From: Paenibacillus alba
GTDB taxonomy: Bacteria > Bacillota > Bacilli > Paenibacillales > NBRC-103111
Direction: 5' to 3'
Assembly: GCF_013204855.1 (NCBI RefSeq)
Contig: NZ_JABMKZ010000002.1
Coordinates: forward strand, 558,001 to 622,000
DNA length: 64,000 bases
Under the pieces are notes generated by a model, which was not told the DNA's origin, did not search any database, and was given only the letters and a program-made list of their open reading frames with translations. The number at the start of each line of letters is the position of its first letter. The first letter of the stretch is position 1. Of the stretch, positions 42,863 to 52,425 are shown piece after piece. Made by a program: the position numbers and the translations under genes.

Positions 42863-44389
42863 TTATGCTTCTTCGTTTACCAGCACATTTTTGCCTCTCC
42901 ACTTAAGGAATAAGGGGATCGTCAACCAGAGGAACCCGATAATTAAGAAAGCGAGCGAGACCGGCTTTTGCAAGAAAATCATGAAATCGCCATTGGAAAT
43001 CGTTAACGCTCTGCGCATGTTGTTTTCCAGCATCGGTCCGAGAATAAGCCCCAGCACCAGTGGCGCTAACGGGTAGTCATTTTTCGATAAAAAGTAACCA
43101 ACAAGACCGCAGCCCATAATTAAAAGCAAATCAAAGGTGGAGTATTGAACAGCGTAAACACCAAAGACGGAAAATACGATAATTAATGGAATCAAATACT
43201 TCGTTGGTGTTTCGATTACTTTGGCGAACACTTTGACAAGCGGCATATTCAGAATGAGCAGCATCAGGTTGCCCACGAACATGCTGGCGATAACGCCCCA
43301 AGCAAGCTGCGGGTGATCTTGGAACAGCAAAGGGCCTGGCTGCACATTGTACATGATGAAAGCACCCATTAAGATAGCGGTCGTTCCTGACGAAGGAATG
43401 CCTAACGTCAACAGCGGGATCATAGCTCCCCCTGATGCAGCATTATTCGCCGCTTCCGGTGAGGCTACGCCTTCGATGGCTCCTTTCCCGAATTTCTCGG
43501 GATTTTTGCTAATTTTCTTTTCCACGATATAGGCAAAAAAAGAAGCAAGAATCGCACCTGCACCTGGCAGGAGTCCGATGAAAAAGCCAAGCACCGAGCC
43601 GCGGGCAATCGGCGCCGCACTATCTTTCATATCCTGCTTCGTTGGCAGAATTCGATTGATTTTGGCCAACTCGTTATCGTTGCCTTCACGCTGCAAAATC
43701 GTCTTGAACACTTCGCCGACAGCAAAAGTACCAACAGCTACCGTCAGAAATTCCAAGCCCTGATAAAGCTCGGGGATATTGAAGGTAAAACGTTCCACAC
43801 CGGATACATTATCAATGCCGATTGTAGCGAGCAGAAGTCCAAAGGCTGTCATCATGAGCGCTTTGACCATGGATTTCCCGGCAAGCCCGCTGATCGCGAG
43901 CAAGCCGAGAACCATCAGAGAGAAATATTCCGCAGGCCCAAACTTGATCGCAACAGCCGACAACGGACGCGCTAAGAAGATAAGACCAATTAAGGAAATA
44001 ATCCCGGCAGCGAAAGAGCCAATCGCCGAAATCGCAAGCGCAGCGCCAGCCCTGCCTTGCTTAGCCATCTGATATCCGTCTAAAGTCGTCACGACAGATG
44101 ATGACTCACCTGGCGTATTCAGCAAGATTGATGTCGTCGAGCCGCCATACATGGCACCGTAATAAACACCTGCCAGCAAAATAATCGAGCTCGTCGCCGC
44201 TTCCTCTGGACCTAACCCTGCGGTCATAGTCGCTGTAATCGGGATTAATAGAGCTACACCGCTCATAGGTCCAATCCCAGGCAGAACACCTACTACGGTA
44301 CCGATTAATACACCTAGGAAAACAAACACGACATTGTGCCACTGCATTGCAGTACCCAAGCCATGAAGCACATAATCAATCGTGCTCAT
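42863..44389 (-). CDS. tctA: Tripartite tricarboxylate transporter, large permease TctA
   Basis: A 508-residue protein with about 12 hydrophobic helices. Family blocks are VVGVLPGIGPMSGVALLIP (~33), YGAMYGGSTTSILLNTPGES (~77, the conserved glycine-rich substrate motif) and the matching second half in LLPGAGAILASFFAYIVEK plus LTLGIPSSGTTAILMGAF (~330). It is the main membrane component that moves tri- or dicarboxylates using the ion gradient. AAGGAGG precedes the ATG. It lies between tctB and the malic enzyme gene. Confidence 0.93.
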   Translation of the reverse strand: MSTIDYVLHGLGTAMQWHNVVFVFLGVLIGTVVGVLPGIGPMSGVALLIPITATMTAGLGPEEAATSSIILLAGVYYGAMYGGSTTSILLNTPGESSSVVTTLDGYQMAKQGRAGAALAISAIGSFAAGIISLIGLIFLARPLSAVAIKFGPAEYFSLMVLGLLAISGLAGKSMVKALMMTAFGLLLATIGIDNVSGVERFTFNIPELYQGLEFLTVAVGTFAVGEVFKTILQREGNDNELAKINRILPTKQDMKDSAAPIARGSVLGFFIGLLPGAGAILASFFAYIVEKKISKNPEKFGKGAIEGVASPEAANNAASGGAMIPLLTLGIPSSGTTAILMGAFIMYNVQPGPLLFQDHPQLAWGVIASMFVGNLMLLILNMPLVKVFAKVIETPTKYLIPLIIVFSVFGVYAVQYSTFDLLLIMGCGLVGYFLSKNDYPLAPLVLGLILGPMLENNMRRALTISNGDFMIFLQKPVSLAFLIIGFLWLTIPLFLKWRGKNVLVNEEA

Positions 44390-44444
44390 TTCAATTACCT
44401 CCTTAGAGTTTGCTTAAGCAAACTAGAGCTGCGTCAGACATATC

Positions 44445-44903
44445 TTAGAAGCCTAACCAGCTTGGAAATCCGGGCAGCGAGCCGTTCAGCAAGTCCACAT
44501 ACCCATAATAAACACCGCAGGAAAATACGGCCGAAATCAAAAGGGATACCCAGACCTTGCCTTTTTGCATCGTTTGAAATCCAATCATTAAAAACAGAAA
44601 CGTTGAAATGACGAAACCGATATCTTCAAGAAATAACGCATAGAGGACAGCCGCCGTAAAAATGATGCCAAATCGTTTATAATCCAAATTTTCTTTGTAT
44701 TTCTCAGCTTTTTGCCGACGAAAAGTATCGTAAATGAGCCTCAGACTCATTAAGGCCAAGAAAGCTCCCAAGATCATCGGGAAAATATTAGCTCCTACAT
44801 TACTGCCGTATGCACTTGTGGAAATGCTTTTGCTGCCGATTACAAATGCCGTACCGATGGCCAAAAAAACGATGCCCGCATAGCGATCAAACAAAGTATT
44901 CAT
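44445..44903 (-). CDS. tctB: Tripartite tricarboxylate transporter, small subunit TctB
   Basis: A 152-residue membrane protein with four hydrophobic helices and a short charged loop (FRRQKAEKYKEN, ~65-76), typical of TctB in size and topology. Sequence conservation in this family is low, so the call rests on length, topology and position between tctC and tctA. It is required for transport but without a known separate activity. GGAGG lies 13 bases before the ATG, slightly long spacing. Confidence 0.87.
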   Translation of the reverse strand: MNTLFDRYAGIVFLAIGTAFVIGSKSISTSAYGSNVGANIFPMILGAFLALMSLRLIYDTFRRQKAEKYKENLDYKRFGIIFTAAVLYALFLEDIGFVISTFLFLMIGFQTMQKGKVWVSLLISAVFSCGVYYGYVDLLNGSLPGFPSWLGF

Positions 44904-44939
44904 CTGTCTTATTCAACCTCCCGTCATCCTGGGACCCTC

Positions 44940-46007
44940 TTATTTCTGCATCCCTAAAGCAGTCAGCATATCTTTTAATTGTGTTTCTTGCTGTGCAAGA
45001 TAAGTTTTGAAATCATCTGCTTTTTTATAATCGGTTTCCCAATTGTTCGCTGTCATTTCTTTTTTCCACACATCGGAATCAACCATTTTCTTAATCGTAT
45101 CCTCCCAGAATTTCTTCGCTCCGGCATCCATATTTTTAGGTCCGAAGAACCCGCGCCAGATGAGGAACTCTGCATCAACACCCTGCTCTTTCATCGTCGG
45201 AATATCCTTCATATTGCCACCGAGCCGCTGTGGAGAGGCAACCGCCAAAATTCTGATTTTGCCGGCTTTGACATATTGGTCCAGAGAAGACGCATCTGTT
45301 CCGAGAACATCCGCATTGCCGCCGAGCAGTGCAGTTACCGCTTCTCCACCGCCATCATAGGAGACATATTTCACCTTTTTCGGGTCGATACCGTATTTAA
45401 AAGCAGGCAGAATAGATACCAGATGATCCATCGAGCCAGGAGCGGATCCGCCCGCTACCGTTAATTTCGTAGGGTCATTTTTCATATCAGCAAGCAGTGA
45501 TTTCAAATCTTTATATTTGGAATTGGCTGCTACCGCTATGGCCCCGTAATCTTTGGTCAATTGGGCGAGTGGCGTTGTATCCGCGTATCCATAAGGGGTG
45601 TTGCCTTCTTTTTTCAAATGGTTAATGAGAATCGGCGGAGAGCTGACGAACAATTTATAATTGTCCTTCACATCTTTGGTCGCATATTCGGCCATGAACA
45701 CGGCCCCGCCTCCGCCCGGCTTATTTTCAACCGAAATCGGTTTATCCATGGCTTTGGTCTCCGTCAATACTTTCGCAATCGTACGAGCCGTCATATCCCA
45801 ACCGCCGCCAGCACCAGACGGAGCGATAATGCTTAACGCCTTTTCAGGGTATTTGGATGCTGCTTGTACAGGTGCCGCCGTTTCTTTACCTTTGTCCACC
45901 GCTCCTTCTGTCGGTTTGGCTGCACCATTACCACAGGCCGCCATGGATAAGGCCAATACGCCGATCGTTGTTACTTTCCAAGAAGCTGCTACCACATTTT
46001 TTATCAA
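44940..46007 (-). CDS. tctC: Substrate-binding lipoprotein TctC (Bug family)
   Basis: A 355-residue extracytoplasmic receptor. A lipoprotein signal peptide ends in LALSMAACGN, and the lipidated Cys leads into an Ala/Lys-rich linker. Bug motifs include APSGAGGGWDMTARTIA (~60-76, the first ligand loop), VENKPGGGGAVFMAEYA and VAGGSAPGSMDHL. It captures carboxylates and hands them to TctAB. The TTG at 46007 follows GGAGGGG at correct spacing and gives a compact signal peptide; ATG 46040 would precede that site. It is the first gene of the tct operon and diverges from the kinase gene. Confidence 0.9.
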   Translation of the reverse strand: MIKNVVAASWKVTTIGVLALSMAACGNGAAKPTEGAVDKGKETAAPVQAASKYPEKALSIIAPSGAGGGWDMTARTIAKVLTETKAMDKPISVENKPGGGGAVFMAEYATKDVKDNYKLFVSSPPILINHLKKEGNTPYGYADTTPLAQLTKDYGAIAVAANSKYKDLKSLLADMKNDPTKLTVAGGSAPGSMDHLVSILPAFKYGIDPKKVKYVSYDGGGEAVTALLGGNADVLGTDASSLDQYVKAGKIRILAVASPQRLGGNMKDIPTMKEQGVDAEFLIWRGFFGPKNMDAGAKKFWEDTIKKMVDSDVWKKEMTANNWETDYKKADDFKTYLAQQETQLKDMLTALGMQK

Positions 46008-46054
46008 ATGAAACCCCTCCATATGTTTGGTGTCCTTCATGTATACGCTTTCTT

Positions 46055-46067
46055 TGAAACGCTTTCA
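46055..46067. promoter_or_regulatory. LacI/CcpA-type palindrome in the tctC-kinase divergent gap
   Basis: TGAAA-CGC-TTTCA, perfect 5-bp arms, about 50 bp upstream of the tctC start. It resembles cre but is one base shorter than the 14-bp consensus. A weaker cre-like TGATAGCGCTTTAT lies near 46162. Confidence 0.4.
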
Positions 46068-46233
46068 GAATAACACCTGAATAAAATTTAGAGAAGTTTA
46101 ACATGATTAGTTATAATAACTTCGTTTTGGGCATTTTGTTCATATTGTTCACGGGAGCGGAGAGGCGTTTTCCCTCAAAATGATAGCGCTTTATGATACA
46201 ATACAAGCTGAAACGGGGGGGCCTATTCCAGTC

Positions 46234-47835
46234 ATGAAGCTGCAAACCAAACTAATTTTGATTATTTGCTCACTGCTCGTCTTCATCGTCTTAAGTTTAG
46301 GCGGCATTTTCTATTACATTATGACCTCTGCGCTTGAAGATCAGATTGGTACTCGCGCTTTGAAAGTCGCTGAGACGATGGCCAGTATGCCCGACATCCG
46401 CGACGCCTTCCAGCTCAAAGACCCCTCATCTGTAATTCAACCCATCGCCGAAGCGGCACGCGAGAAAATTGATGCCGAATATATCGTTGTCGGGAATCGT
46501 GACGGGATTCGGTATTCCCACCCTTTGCTGGATCGCATCGGGAAAGAAATGGTCGGCGGAGATAACGGCCCTGTTCTTGAAGGGAAGTCCATTATTTCAA
46601 AAGCCATTGGATCGCTAGGTCCTTCACTTCGCGGCAAAGCGCCGGTAGTTGATGACGATGGTCAAGTGATCGGTATCGTGTCCGTTGGCTTTTTAACAGA
46701 GGATATTGAAGTAATTACTGATGCTTACCAAACACGAATTGAATTGATTTCTATGATCGTGCTTGTCGTCGGGCTTGTCGGTTCTGTTCTCATCGCGCGC
46801 AACGTCCGGCGTTCTATTCATGGCTTGGAGCCAAAGGAAATCGGGGCGTTATATACAGAAAAGAAAGCTATCCTAGAGTCCATTCGCGAAGGTATCATTG
46901 CCGTCAATCAGGATGGCGTGATCACAATGGCCAACCGCTACGCCCTTCAGTTGTTGGAATTGCCTACTACGGCCAAGATTACAGGAAGACAAGTGGAAGA
47001 TGTGATCCCAAATACCCGCTTATATGAAGTTGTTCGGACAGGCAAGGCAGAGTTCGACCATGAAATGATGATCGGCGATCATGAGGTCATCGTGAACCGG
47101 GTACCAATTATGGAGCGCAAATCCGCTGTCATCGGTGCGGTTTCCAGCTTCCGCAGCAAATCAGAGCTGTACCGTTTGGCGGAGGAATTGTCCCAGGTCA
47201 AACGCTTTGCGGAAGCGCTCCGCGCACAAACACATGAATTCTCAAATAAGCTGTATGTCATTTCGGGGCTTATCCAATTGGAATCGTACCAAGAAGCTGT
47301 CGAGCTTATTTCCAAAGAAGCCGATGTTCATCAGAATTGGGTGCAGTTCATTATGCGGGAAATCCCGGATCCGATGATTGGTGGGCTGCTCATTGGCAAA
47401 TTCAATCATGCGCAAGAATTAAAACTTACCTTCGAAATTGATCACGAAAGCTCGTTCCGCGATATCCCGGCTCGAATAGATCGCAATCTGCTTGTCACCA
47501 TTATCGGGAATCTCATTGATAACGCTATGGATGCAGTCCTAGGCCTGGATGATCAGACCGAGCGATTTGTGAAATTGTTTCTGACTGACCTGGGTGAGGA
47601 CCTGATCATTGAATGTGAAGATCGCGGTATTGGAATCCCGGAGGAAACAGGTATGGCTGTCTTTGAAAAAGGCTTCTCTACCAAAAAAGGGGAGCATCGC
47701 GGGATCGGACTTGCCTTAGTCCAGCATGCTGTCGGGAAGCTGAATGGGTATATCACCTTTCACAAACATCCAGCTGGCGGCACCATCTTCACGGTTGCGA
47801 TTCCCAAGATGAACGATTTCACAGAAAGGAGTTAG
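46234..47835 (+). CDS. CitA/DcuS-type sensor histidine kinase
   Basis: A 533-residue kinase. TM1 (~8-30) and TM2 (~170-190) enclose an extracytoplasmic PAS-like sensor with the carboxylate-sensor hallmark VVGNRDGIRYSHPLLDRIGK (~86-105). A cytoplasmic PAS domain (~205-310) precedes the phosphoacceptor His in QTHEFSNKLYVISGLIQL (~333). The HATPase domain shows GNLIDNAMDAV (~425), DRGIGIP and KGEHRGIGLALVQ. By family it senses external citrate, malate or similar acids, fitting the divergent tct-malic enzyme operon. ATG 46234 begins the membrane anchor; a G-run lies 12 bases upstream. Confidence 0.92.
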   Translation: MKLQTKLILIICSLLVFIVLSLGGIFYYIMTSALEDQIGTRALKVAETMASMPDIRDAFQLKDPSSVIQPIAEAAREKIDAEYIVVGNRDGIRYSHPLLDRIGKEMVGGDNGPVLEGKSIISKAIGSLGPSLRGKAPVVDDDGQVIGIVSVGFLTEDIEVITDAYQTRIELISMIVLVVGLVGSVLIARNVRRSIHGLEPKEIGALYTEKKAILESIREGIIAVNQDGVITMANRYALQLLELPTTAKITGRQVEDVIPNTRLYEVVRTGKAEFDHEMMIGDHEVIVNRVPIMERKSAVIGAVSSFRSKSELYRLAEELSQVKRFAEALRAQTHEFSNKLYVISGLIQLESYQEAVELISKEADVHQNWVQFIMREIPDPMIGGLLIGKFNHAQELKLTFEIDHESSFRDIPARIDRNLLVTIIGNLIDNAMDAVLGLDDQTERFVKLFLTDLGEDLIIECEDRGIGIPEETGMAVFEKGFSTKKGEHRGIGLALVQHAVGKLNGYITFHKHPAGGTIFTVAIPKMNDFTERS

Positions 47836-47839
47836 CTGC

Positions 47840-48553
47840 ATGGAAAACCGCAATCCGAGCGTTGAAGTATTGATCGTCGAAGACGATGTGAAAATTGCTG
47901 AAATCAACAGGCGATTCGTTGAAAAAGTAGATGGCTTTCGCGTCGTTGGTATCGCCACCGATGCCTTGCAAGCCAAAGAGCAGTTGGAAATTCTGACCCC
48001 GCATCTTGTCCTGCTCGATGTCTATTTACCGGGCGCCTCGGGTCTAGAGATGCTCTCCTTTATCAGACAGCATTACCGGGAAACCGACGTCATTATGATT
48101 ACAGCAGCCAAAGAAATAGATGCCATTCGCGAAGCGATTCGCAGCGGAGCGTTCGATTATATTATGAAGCCGCTCGTATTTAACCGGCTGCAGGAAACGT
48201 TGCTGCGCTATCTGAATTTTCATCGAGAATTACTCCGAATGAAAGAAAGCGGCATGATTAGCCAAAGCGATGTTGATCGATTATGGTTGGGGGCACCCAA
48301 GAAAGACTCCGGCTCAGACACCTCCTTCCTGCCCAAAGGCATTGATAAACTCACACTGGTCAAAATCGTTCATGCGATTTCGGCCGCTGAGAATGGTTTG
48401 ACCGCGGATCAAATCGCCAAAGAAATCGGCGTTAGCCGCTCCACCGGACGCAGGTATCTGGAGCATCTAGTCAGCTCCGGCGATCTGTACGCCGATCTCT
48501 CTTACGGCGTAGTCGGCAGGCCCGAACGGGTGTATCGGAAGAATCATGCCTAA
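47840..48553 (+). CDS. CitB/DcuR-type response regulator
   Basis: A 237-residue regulator, cognate to the kinase 4 bp upstream. The receiver domain has acidic residues 15-16, phosphoacceptor Asp60 (VLLDVYLPG), Thr88 and Lys110 (YIMKPL). The C-terminal part (~170-232) is the winged/HTH domain typical of CitT/DctR/MalR, with TADQIAKEIGVSRSTGRRYL. It most likely activates the divergent tctCBA-malic enzyme-HPr-like operon in response to external carboxylate. No terminator other than the quad-hairpin copy C was found after it. Confidence 0.92.
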   Translation: MENRNPSVEVLIVEDDVKIAEINRRFVEKVDGFRVVGIATDALQAKEQLEILTPHLVLLDVYLPGASGLEMLSFIRQHYRETDVIMITAAKEIDAIREAIRSGAFDYIMKPLVFNRLQETLLRYLNFHRELLRMKESGMISQSDVDRLWLGAPKKDSGSDTSFLPKGIDKLTLVKIVHAISAAENGLTADQIAKEIGVSRSTGRRYLEHLVSSGDLYADLSYGVVGRPERVYRKNHA

Positions 48554-48588
48554 GTTATGGGAATTGGCAGGATTCGGATGCACTTCTT

Positions 48589-48777
48589 GAAAGCCTGCAA
48601 TTGTGCATCTTTTTAGTCTTGGAATCGTGTTTTTATCTTAAATTCCTGCGATTACGCAGGCTTTTTTGTTAATTCCTTGGATTTTAGAAGCAAAACCATA
48701 AAATTCCTGCACAATCGCAGGCTTTTCCTTTATTCACTCGATTTCCTCTCAAATTGCTGTATTTTCGCAGGCTTTTA
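48589..48777 (-). repeat. Quad-hairpin element, family 1, copy C
   Basis: Cores start at 48593, 48644, 48705 and 48755, with spacings 51/61/50. The loops AATTGT and GATTAC invert to ACAATC and ATTTTC. Stems are more degenerate than in copies B and E (TCCTGC, TGCTGT). Its spacer between units 1 and 2 matches copy A as written, so its orientation is opposite to B, D and E. It follows the CitB-type regulator, before the convergent GH78 gene. Confidence 0.85.
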
Positions 48778-48793
48778 GGAACAGAGAGAGTCA

Positions 48794-48845
48794 GTGAGCG
48801 CTGCGCATTTCACGACGGAAAGCCAATTTGCTATTTGGCGCTCAC
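48794..48845. repeat. Isolated inverted repeat in the long gap before GH78
   Basis: GTGAGCGC (48794) is perfectly complementary to GCGCTCAC (48838), with a smaller GCCAA/TTGGC stem inside. It lies in the 768-bp gap 48554-49321. The remainder of 48846-49066 shows no gene and no clear signal. Confidence 0.5.
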
Positions 48846-49066
48846 AGCCGGTATTTGCGCTTTGGGCCCGGTGATCTCTTTCGCTAAATTAGCTACTTAT
48901 AGCTAAATCATCTATTGTGCTCCGAACGAAGATACAACAGACTTAGCAGCAGGACGGCAGATCATGCAGCTCCCTGTCTTTGCTATTGCTGCATAGTCTT
49001 CCTCCCATTAGAGTTGATCTGTATCCTCACTTGGAGCTCAGACGTCGGTTAACCATTTATTCTGCT

Positions 49067-49250
49067 CATTGGAAATTGTCCAATGAAACCAGCCATCATA
49101 GAGTTTATTGCAAGCTTGCACTGGAAATAAGCCAATCAAAATCTCCATTAAACCTCAAAATGGCTGCTTTATAGATTTTACATTGGAGTTTATCCAGTGA
49201 AATCGTCCTTTAAGCTCTTCAAACTAACTTGCATTGGAATTAATCCAATG
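49067..49250 (+). repeat. Quad-hairpin element, family 3
   Basis: Four 19-bp palindromes start at 49067, 49119, 49181 and 49232, with spacings 52/62/51. Arms are CATTGGA and TCCAATG (variants CACTGG/CCAATC and CATTGGA/TCCAGTG), each followed by AAA. Units 2 and 4 share a CTTGCA left flank. The stem sequence is unrelated to families 1 and 2 but the layout is the same. Confidence 0.8.
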
Positions 49251-49286
49251 AAATCCGCCTGCTTTCCATTCATTTATATGTCAACA

Positions 49287-49316
49287 AAGACGCCGACAAC
49301 ATCCTGTCGGCGTCTT
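49287..49316 (-). terminator. Terminator of GH78 gene
   Basis: AAGACGCCGACA pairs with TGTCGGCGTCTT around ACATCC. It ends 6 bp beyond the GH78 stop; the minus-strand 3' side reads TTTGTTG. Confidence 0.8.
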
Positions 49317-49321
49317 CGGTT

Positions 49322-52297
49322 TCAAACCTCGTGGCGTTCCACGATCCCGTCCATACCGTCCGGGATGCGGATCTCCACCTCCACGCTGCGCGGCGCCCTA
49401 ACCTGCAGCCGCATAACGCGCCCGTCCTCCTCGAGTCGCCAGGCGACATCGATGCGGCCCTCGCGCGGCAGCGGCACCGTGCCCCTTGCCCACTGCAAGT
49501 CCGCGGGCTGCGGAGCCACAACAACCTTCCGCCATCCTTTGTCGGCGGCGGTTACGCCAAGCACATTTGCGCCAAGGAAATAGGCTGGCGCAGCCGACCA
49601 CGCGTGACAGTGACTGCGCGTGAGCATGTCCGGGTTCGCGCGGTTTTCCGCGAAATTCGGATACATTTCCCAGCAGGTGGTCGCGTCGTAATCGATCATT
49701 TGTCCAAAATGATAACGCATATCCGTGATCATCCGCTCAACACCGGAACTGCCGATTTGGGCCAGCGCCTCATAATAAAAGAAGGACATAAACGGACTGC
49801 CGATTTGGACAAAGTCGACAGGAGGAGCAAATAAATACGTCTTCATTTGTTCGGCACGTTCTCCTTCAGCAATCCCGCACAAATACGCGATGACCTGCGT
49901 CTGCATACTAAACACATCCGATTTGCGTCCATTTGCATGAATGCAATCCAAGTAAGCCCCTCGTTCCTCACTCCAGAGATGGGCGTTAATCGCCTGACTT
50001 AGCCGTAGCGCTTTTCCTTCATACACAGTCGCGTCCCCCACTTCGCCTACCGCTTTCGCCAGCTCAGCGGCGCTGCGAAGTGTTTTGACCAAAATCATAT
50101 TTTGATGAGTAACTACTCCATGATTCGGTTGATCAATCGGTGCCCAGTCCAACAAATTCCAGCCTTTAATAAACAATAAGCCCCGCTCATCCAGCTTTTG
50201 CTCAAAATGCTCCAAAGTAAAGCGAATATGCGGCCACATGTCGCGAGCAAACTGTTCGTCTCCGGTATGCACGAAATATTCACAGCACGCCAACGCCCAG
50301 AAGAAGGTCCAATTCGGAATCACGCTGCTCCAACCGCTTGGCACCTGATCCACGTAGAACGGAGTTTGTGTCCGCGAGCCCGGCACCAATCGCAAACAGC
50401 GCTCAACAATTTCGGTCGCGCCGAATACGTAATAGTTCACCAACGCCTCGTTCCGGCTGTCGCCAACCCAGAAAACCTGCTCATACGCGGGACAATCTAC
50501 GAAAGTGTCCTCCATGCATAGCCGGGTCGTATGTTTGCTGATCTGCCAAATGTCGTTCAACAGCGCATCAGAGCATTGAAATTTCCCTACCTCTGCAACC
50601 GGATAATTGCTTTGCAGCATCTGGACGCCATATAACTTAATCGGTCTTCCCGCGTTTCGGGCCGTAACCATCAAATAACGAAAACCTCTGCGCACAAAAG
50701 ACGTATAGGATTGACGTCCCTGAGAGCATGTGTAGCGCAAAGTATTATCCAAATGAAATGTATCCTGACGCCAGCCGTCACGCATATATTCGAAGCCATA
50801 GAAATCAAGAATGCTGCCTTCGGAAGCATCCACTTCAAACTGAATATAGCCGGACAGCTCACGGCCAAAATCAATAATAAACTCTGTATCCGCACCTTCA
50901 TACGCAGGCACAATTGCAGGCGTTCCACTTGCGATAACCGCTTGCTGCAAGCTGTAAGGAATCGGTTGTGACTGACTCTCTTTTTTCCAAATGCTCAAGG
51001 CAAAAATAGAATCCCTGCTAACCAATTCGAGCGGAAAAGGTCGAATCCATTCCCTAAACGTACTCAGCTCCGCAGAACTGGCAATCTTTCGAATCGCCAA
51101 ATAAGTGCTAAAAGCAGGAAAAGCCTCCGCATCCAGTTCCTCCTTCAAATCCTCTTGCGCAGCAAACAAATTAAATCCTTGATAAGCATGCAAGGCTTCA
51201 TGGGTGTCCAAGTGGTCAATCACTACACAGCTGGCAAAAGGACCGATAGAGATGAATGAAGAGTCCGCAGCACCCGCGTCTCCTATTGGAGAAATCAGTT
51301 CAAACGGAATATCACAATCAATACCCAACTGCAAGGCCCTGCCATGATCTACGCCTGTTGTTTCCATCAGAAGGAAATTATCCCCGGCCTTTAAGTCAAT
51401 ATCTGCATATCTTTCTGGCAAAATCCCCGAATACCGATCCTCAGACAGCCATTCTCCATTGACATAGCATGCTTTTACGCACCCAGCTTCCACTAAGCCT
51501 ATGGATGCATTGGCCGCTTCTCGCACGCGGATGACCGTAGCTATGTATCCCACATAACCGATGGGATTCGCATGATTGACACTGTCAGGAACTAATTGAT
51601 TGCGAATATCAATGGATGATGTCCACGCCACCGGCTTCACTTGATGAAGAGATTCAATGCGCACTGGCCATACAAGTTCCTCCGTCAAAAAAGGAATATC
51701 TCTCGGAACAAGCTTGCTCCATGGCTCAGTTCCAACGGGTCCAATCAACACCGCTGACGTCCATGCGCTCTCATCGAAATTGTCCGAATGCCAAGCTGTC
51801 GGCCATGCTCTGGCGTCCATTCGCTCTGCAAAACCTTGCTGGCAAGCCATCCGTCCTGATCTGTTGTCATAACCAAGATGCAAGGAAGTTTTCCATGTCT
51901 CATCTGTAACTAGTTCAACCTTCGATTGCCCGTTGCAGTCGCTCTCAACTTGGACGACTAATCCACCCCGACCTCGCAGATAGTAGAAGTTGGATACACC
52001 AAAATGAATGACCATAACCGCAATCGTATTCGTTCGTCCTTTGTACAAGAGATGCTCAATATCGTACGTATCGTACGCCAGCTCGAAAGGCCAAGAACGA
52101 ACAGGACCTCTTCCTACTTGTGTGCCATTAACGATTAGCACATAGCGTGAATCGGCAGTTAGCGACAGCCTCGCTGCTCCCCAGCCCTCTGCCGGTACTT
52201 CAAATGTTCGGCGGAAGCACCTCCACGTATTTCGCGGACTTTCCTCGCCTTCCCCCCAGATCCACTCTGCTTGCCAATTGATTACCGCATGTTCCAT
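49322..52297 (-). CDS. Alpha-L-rhamnosidase-like glycosidase, GH78
   Basis: A 991-residue protein without signal peptide. N-terminal beta domains (~1-480; WQAEWIWGEGEESPRNTWRC and RYVLIVNGTQVGRGPVRSW) precede the (alpha/alpha)6 catalytic domain (~560-900) with the GH78-type acid motif DCPAYEQVFWVGDSRN (~612). A C-terminal beta domain follows (KVVVAPQP and VPLPREGRIDVAWRLEEDG). It would remove terminal L-rhamnose from oligosaccharides or glycosides inside the cell. The last ~300 bp are unusually GC-rich. An AraC regulator diverges from its start. GGAGG lies 7 bases before the ATG. Confidence 0.87.
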   Translation of the reverse strand: MEHAVINWQAEWIWGEGEESPRNTWRCFRRTFEVPAEGWGAARLSLTADSRYVLIVNGTQVGRGPVRSWPFELAYDTYDIEHLLYKGRTNTIAVMVIHFGVSNFYYLRGRGGLVVQVESDCNGQSKVELVTDETWKTSLHLGYDNRSGRMACQQGFAERMDARAWPTAWHSDNFDESAWTSAVLIGPVGTEPWSKLVPRDIPFLTEELVWPVRIESLHQVKPVAWTSSIDIRNQLVPDSVNHANPIGYVGYIATVIRVREAANASIGLVEAGCVKACYVNGEWLSEDRYSGILPERYADIDLKAGDNFLLMETTGVDHGRALQLGIDCDIPFELISPIGDAGAADSSFISIGPFASCVVIDHLDTHEALHAYQGFNLFAAQEDLKEELDAEAFPAFSTYLAIRKIASSAELSTFREWIRPFPLELVSRDSIFALSIWKKESQSQPIPYSLQQAVIASGTPAIVPAYEGADTEFIIDFGRELSGYIQFEVDASEGSILDFYGFEYMRDGWRQDTFHLDNTLRYTCSQGRQSYTSFVRRGFRYLMVTARNAGRPIKLYGVQMLQSNYPVAEVGKFQCSDALLNDIWQISKHTTRLCMEDTFVDCPAYEQVFWVGDSRNEALVNYYVFGATEIVERCLRLVPGSRTQTPFYVDQVPSGWSSVIPNWTFFWALACCEYFVHTGDEQFARDMWPHIRFTLEHFEQKLDERGLLFIKGWNLLDWAPIDQPNHGVVTHQNMILVKTLRSAAELAKAVGEVGDATVYEGKALRLSQAINAHLWSEERGAYLDCIHANGRKSDVFSMQTQVIAYLCGIAEGERAEQMKTYLFAPPVDFVQIGSPFMSFFYYEALAQIGSSGVERMITDMRYHFGQMIDYDATTCWEMYPNFAENRANPDMLTRSHCHAWSAAPAYFLGANVLGVTAADKGWRKVVVAPQPADLQWARGTVPLPREGRIDVAWRLEEDGRVMRLQVRAPRSVEVEIRIPDGMDGIVERHEV

Positions 52298-52425
52298 ATT
52301 TCGACCTCCGCTAAAATAATGATTGTTTCTTCCATGCCCTTATTTTATGATGTTAGCGTACTCATTTTTAGGGTTATTTCCGACATTCATTAGGGTCAAA
52401 ATTGACATAACGAGGGTGAATAGGG

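Noticed and set aside
48846-49066. Possible further degenerate quad-hairpin copy (TAGCTA and CCGG stems)
   Set aside because: Stems are short and the spacing does not follow 51/61/51; only the isolated inverted repeat at 48794-48845 was kept.
49331-49834. 167-codon frame antisense to the GH78 gene
   Set aside because: A shadow of the GC-rich C-terminal coding region of the rhamnosidase-like gene.
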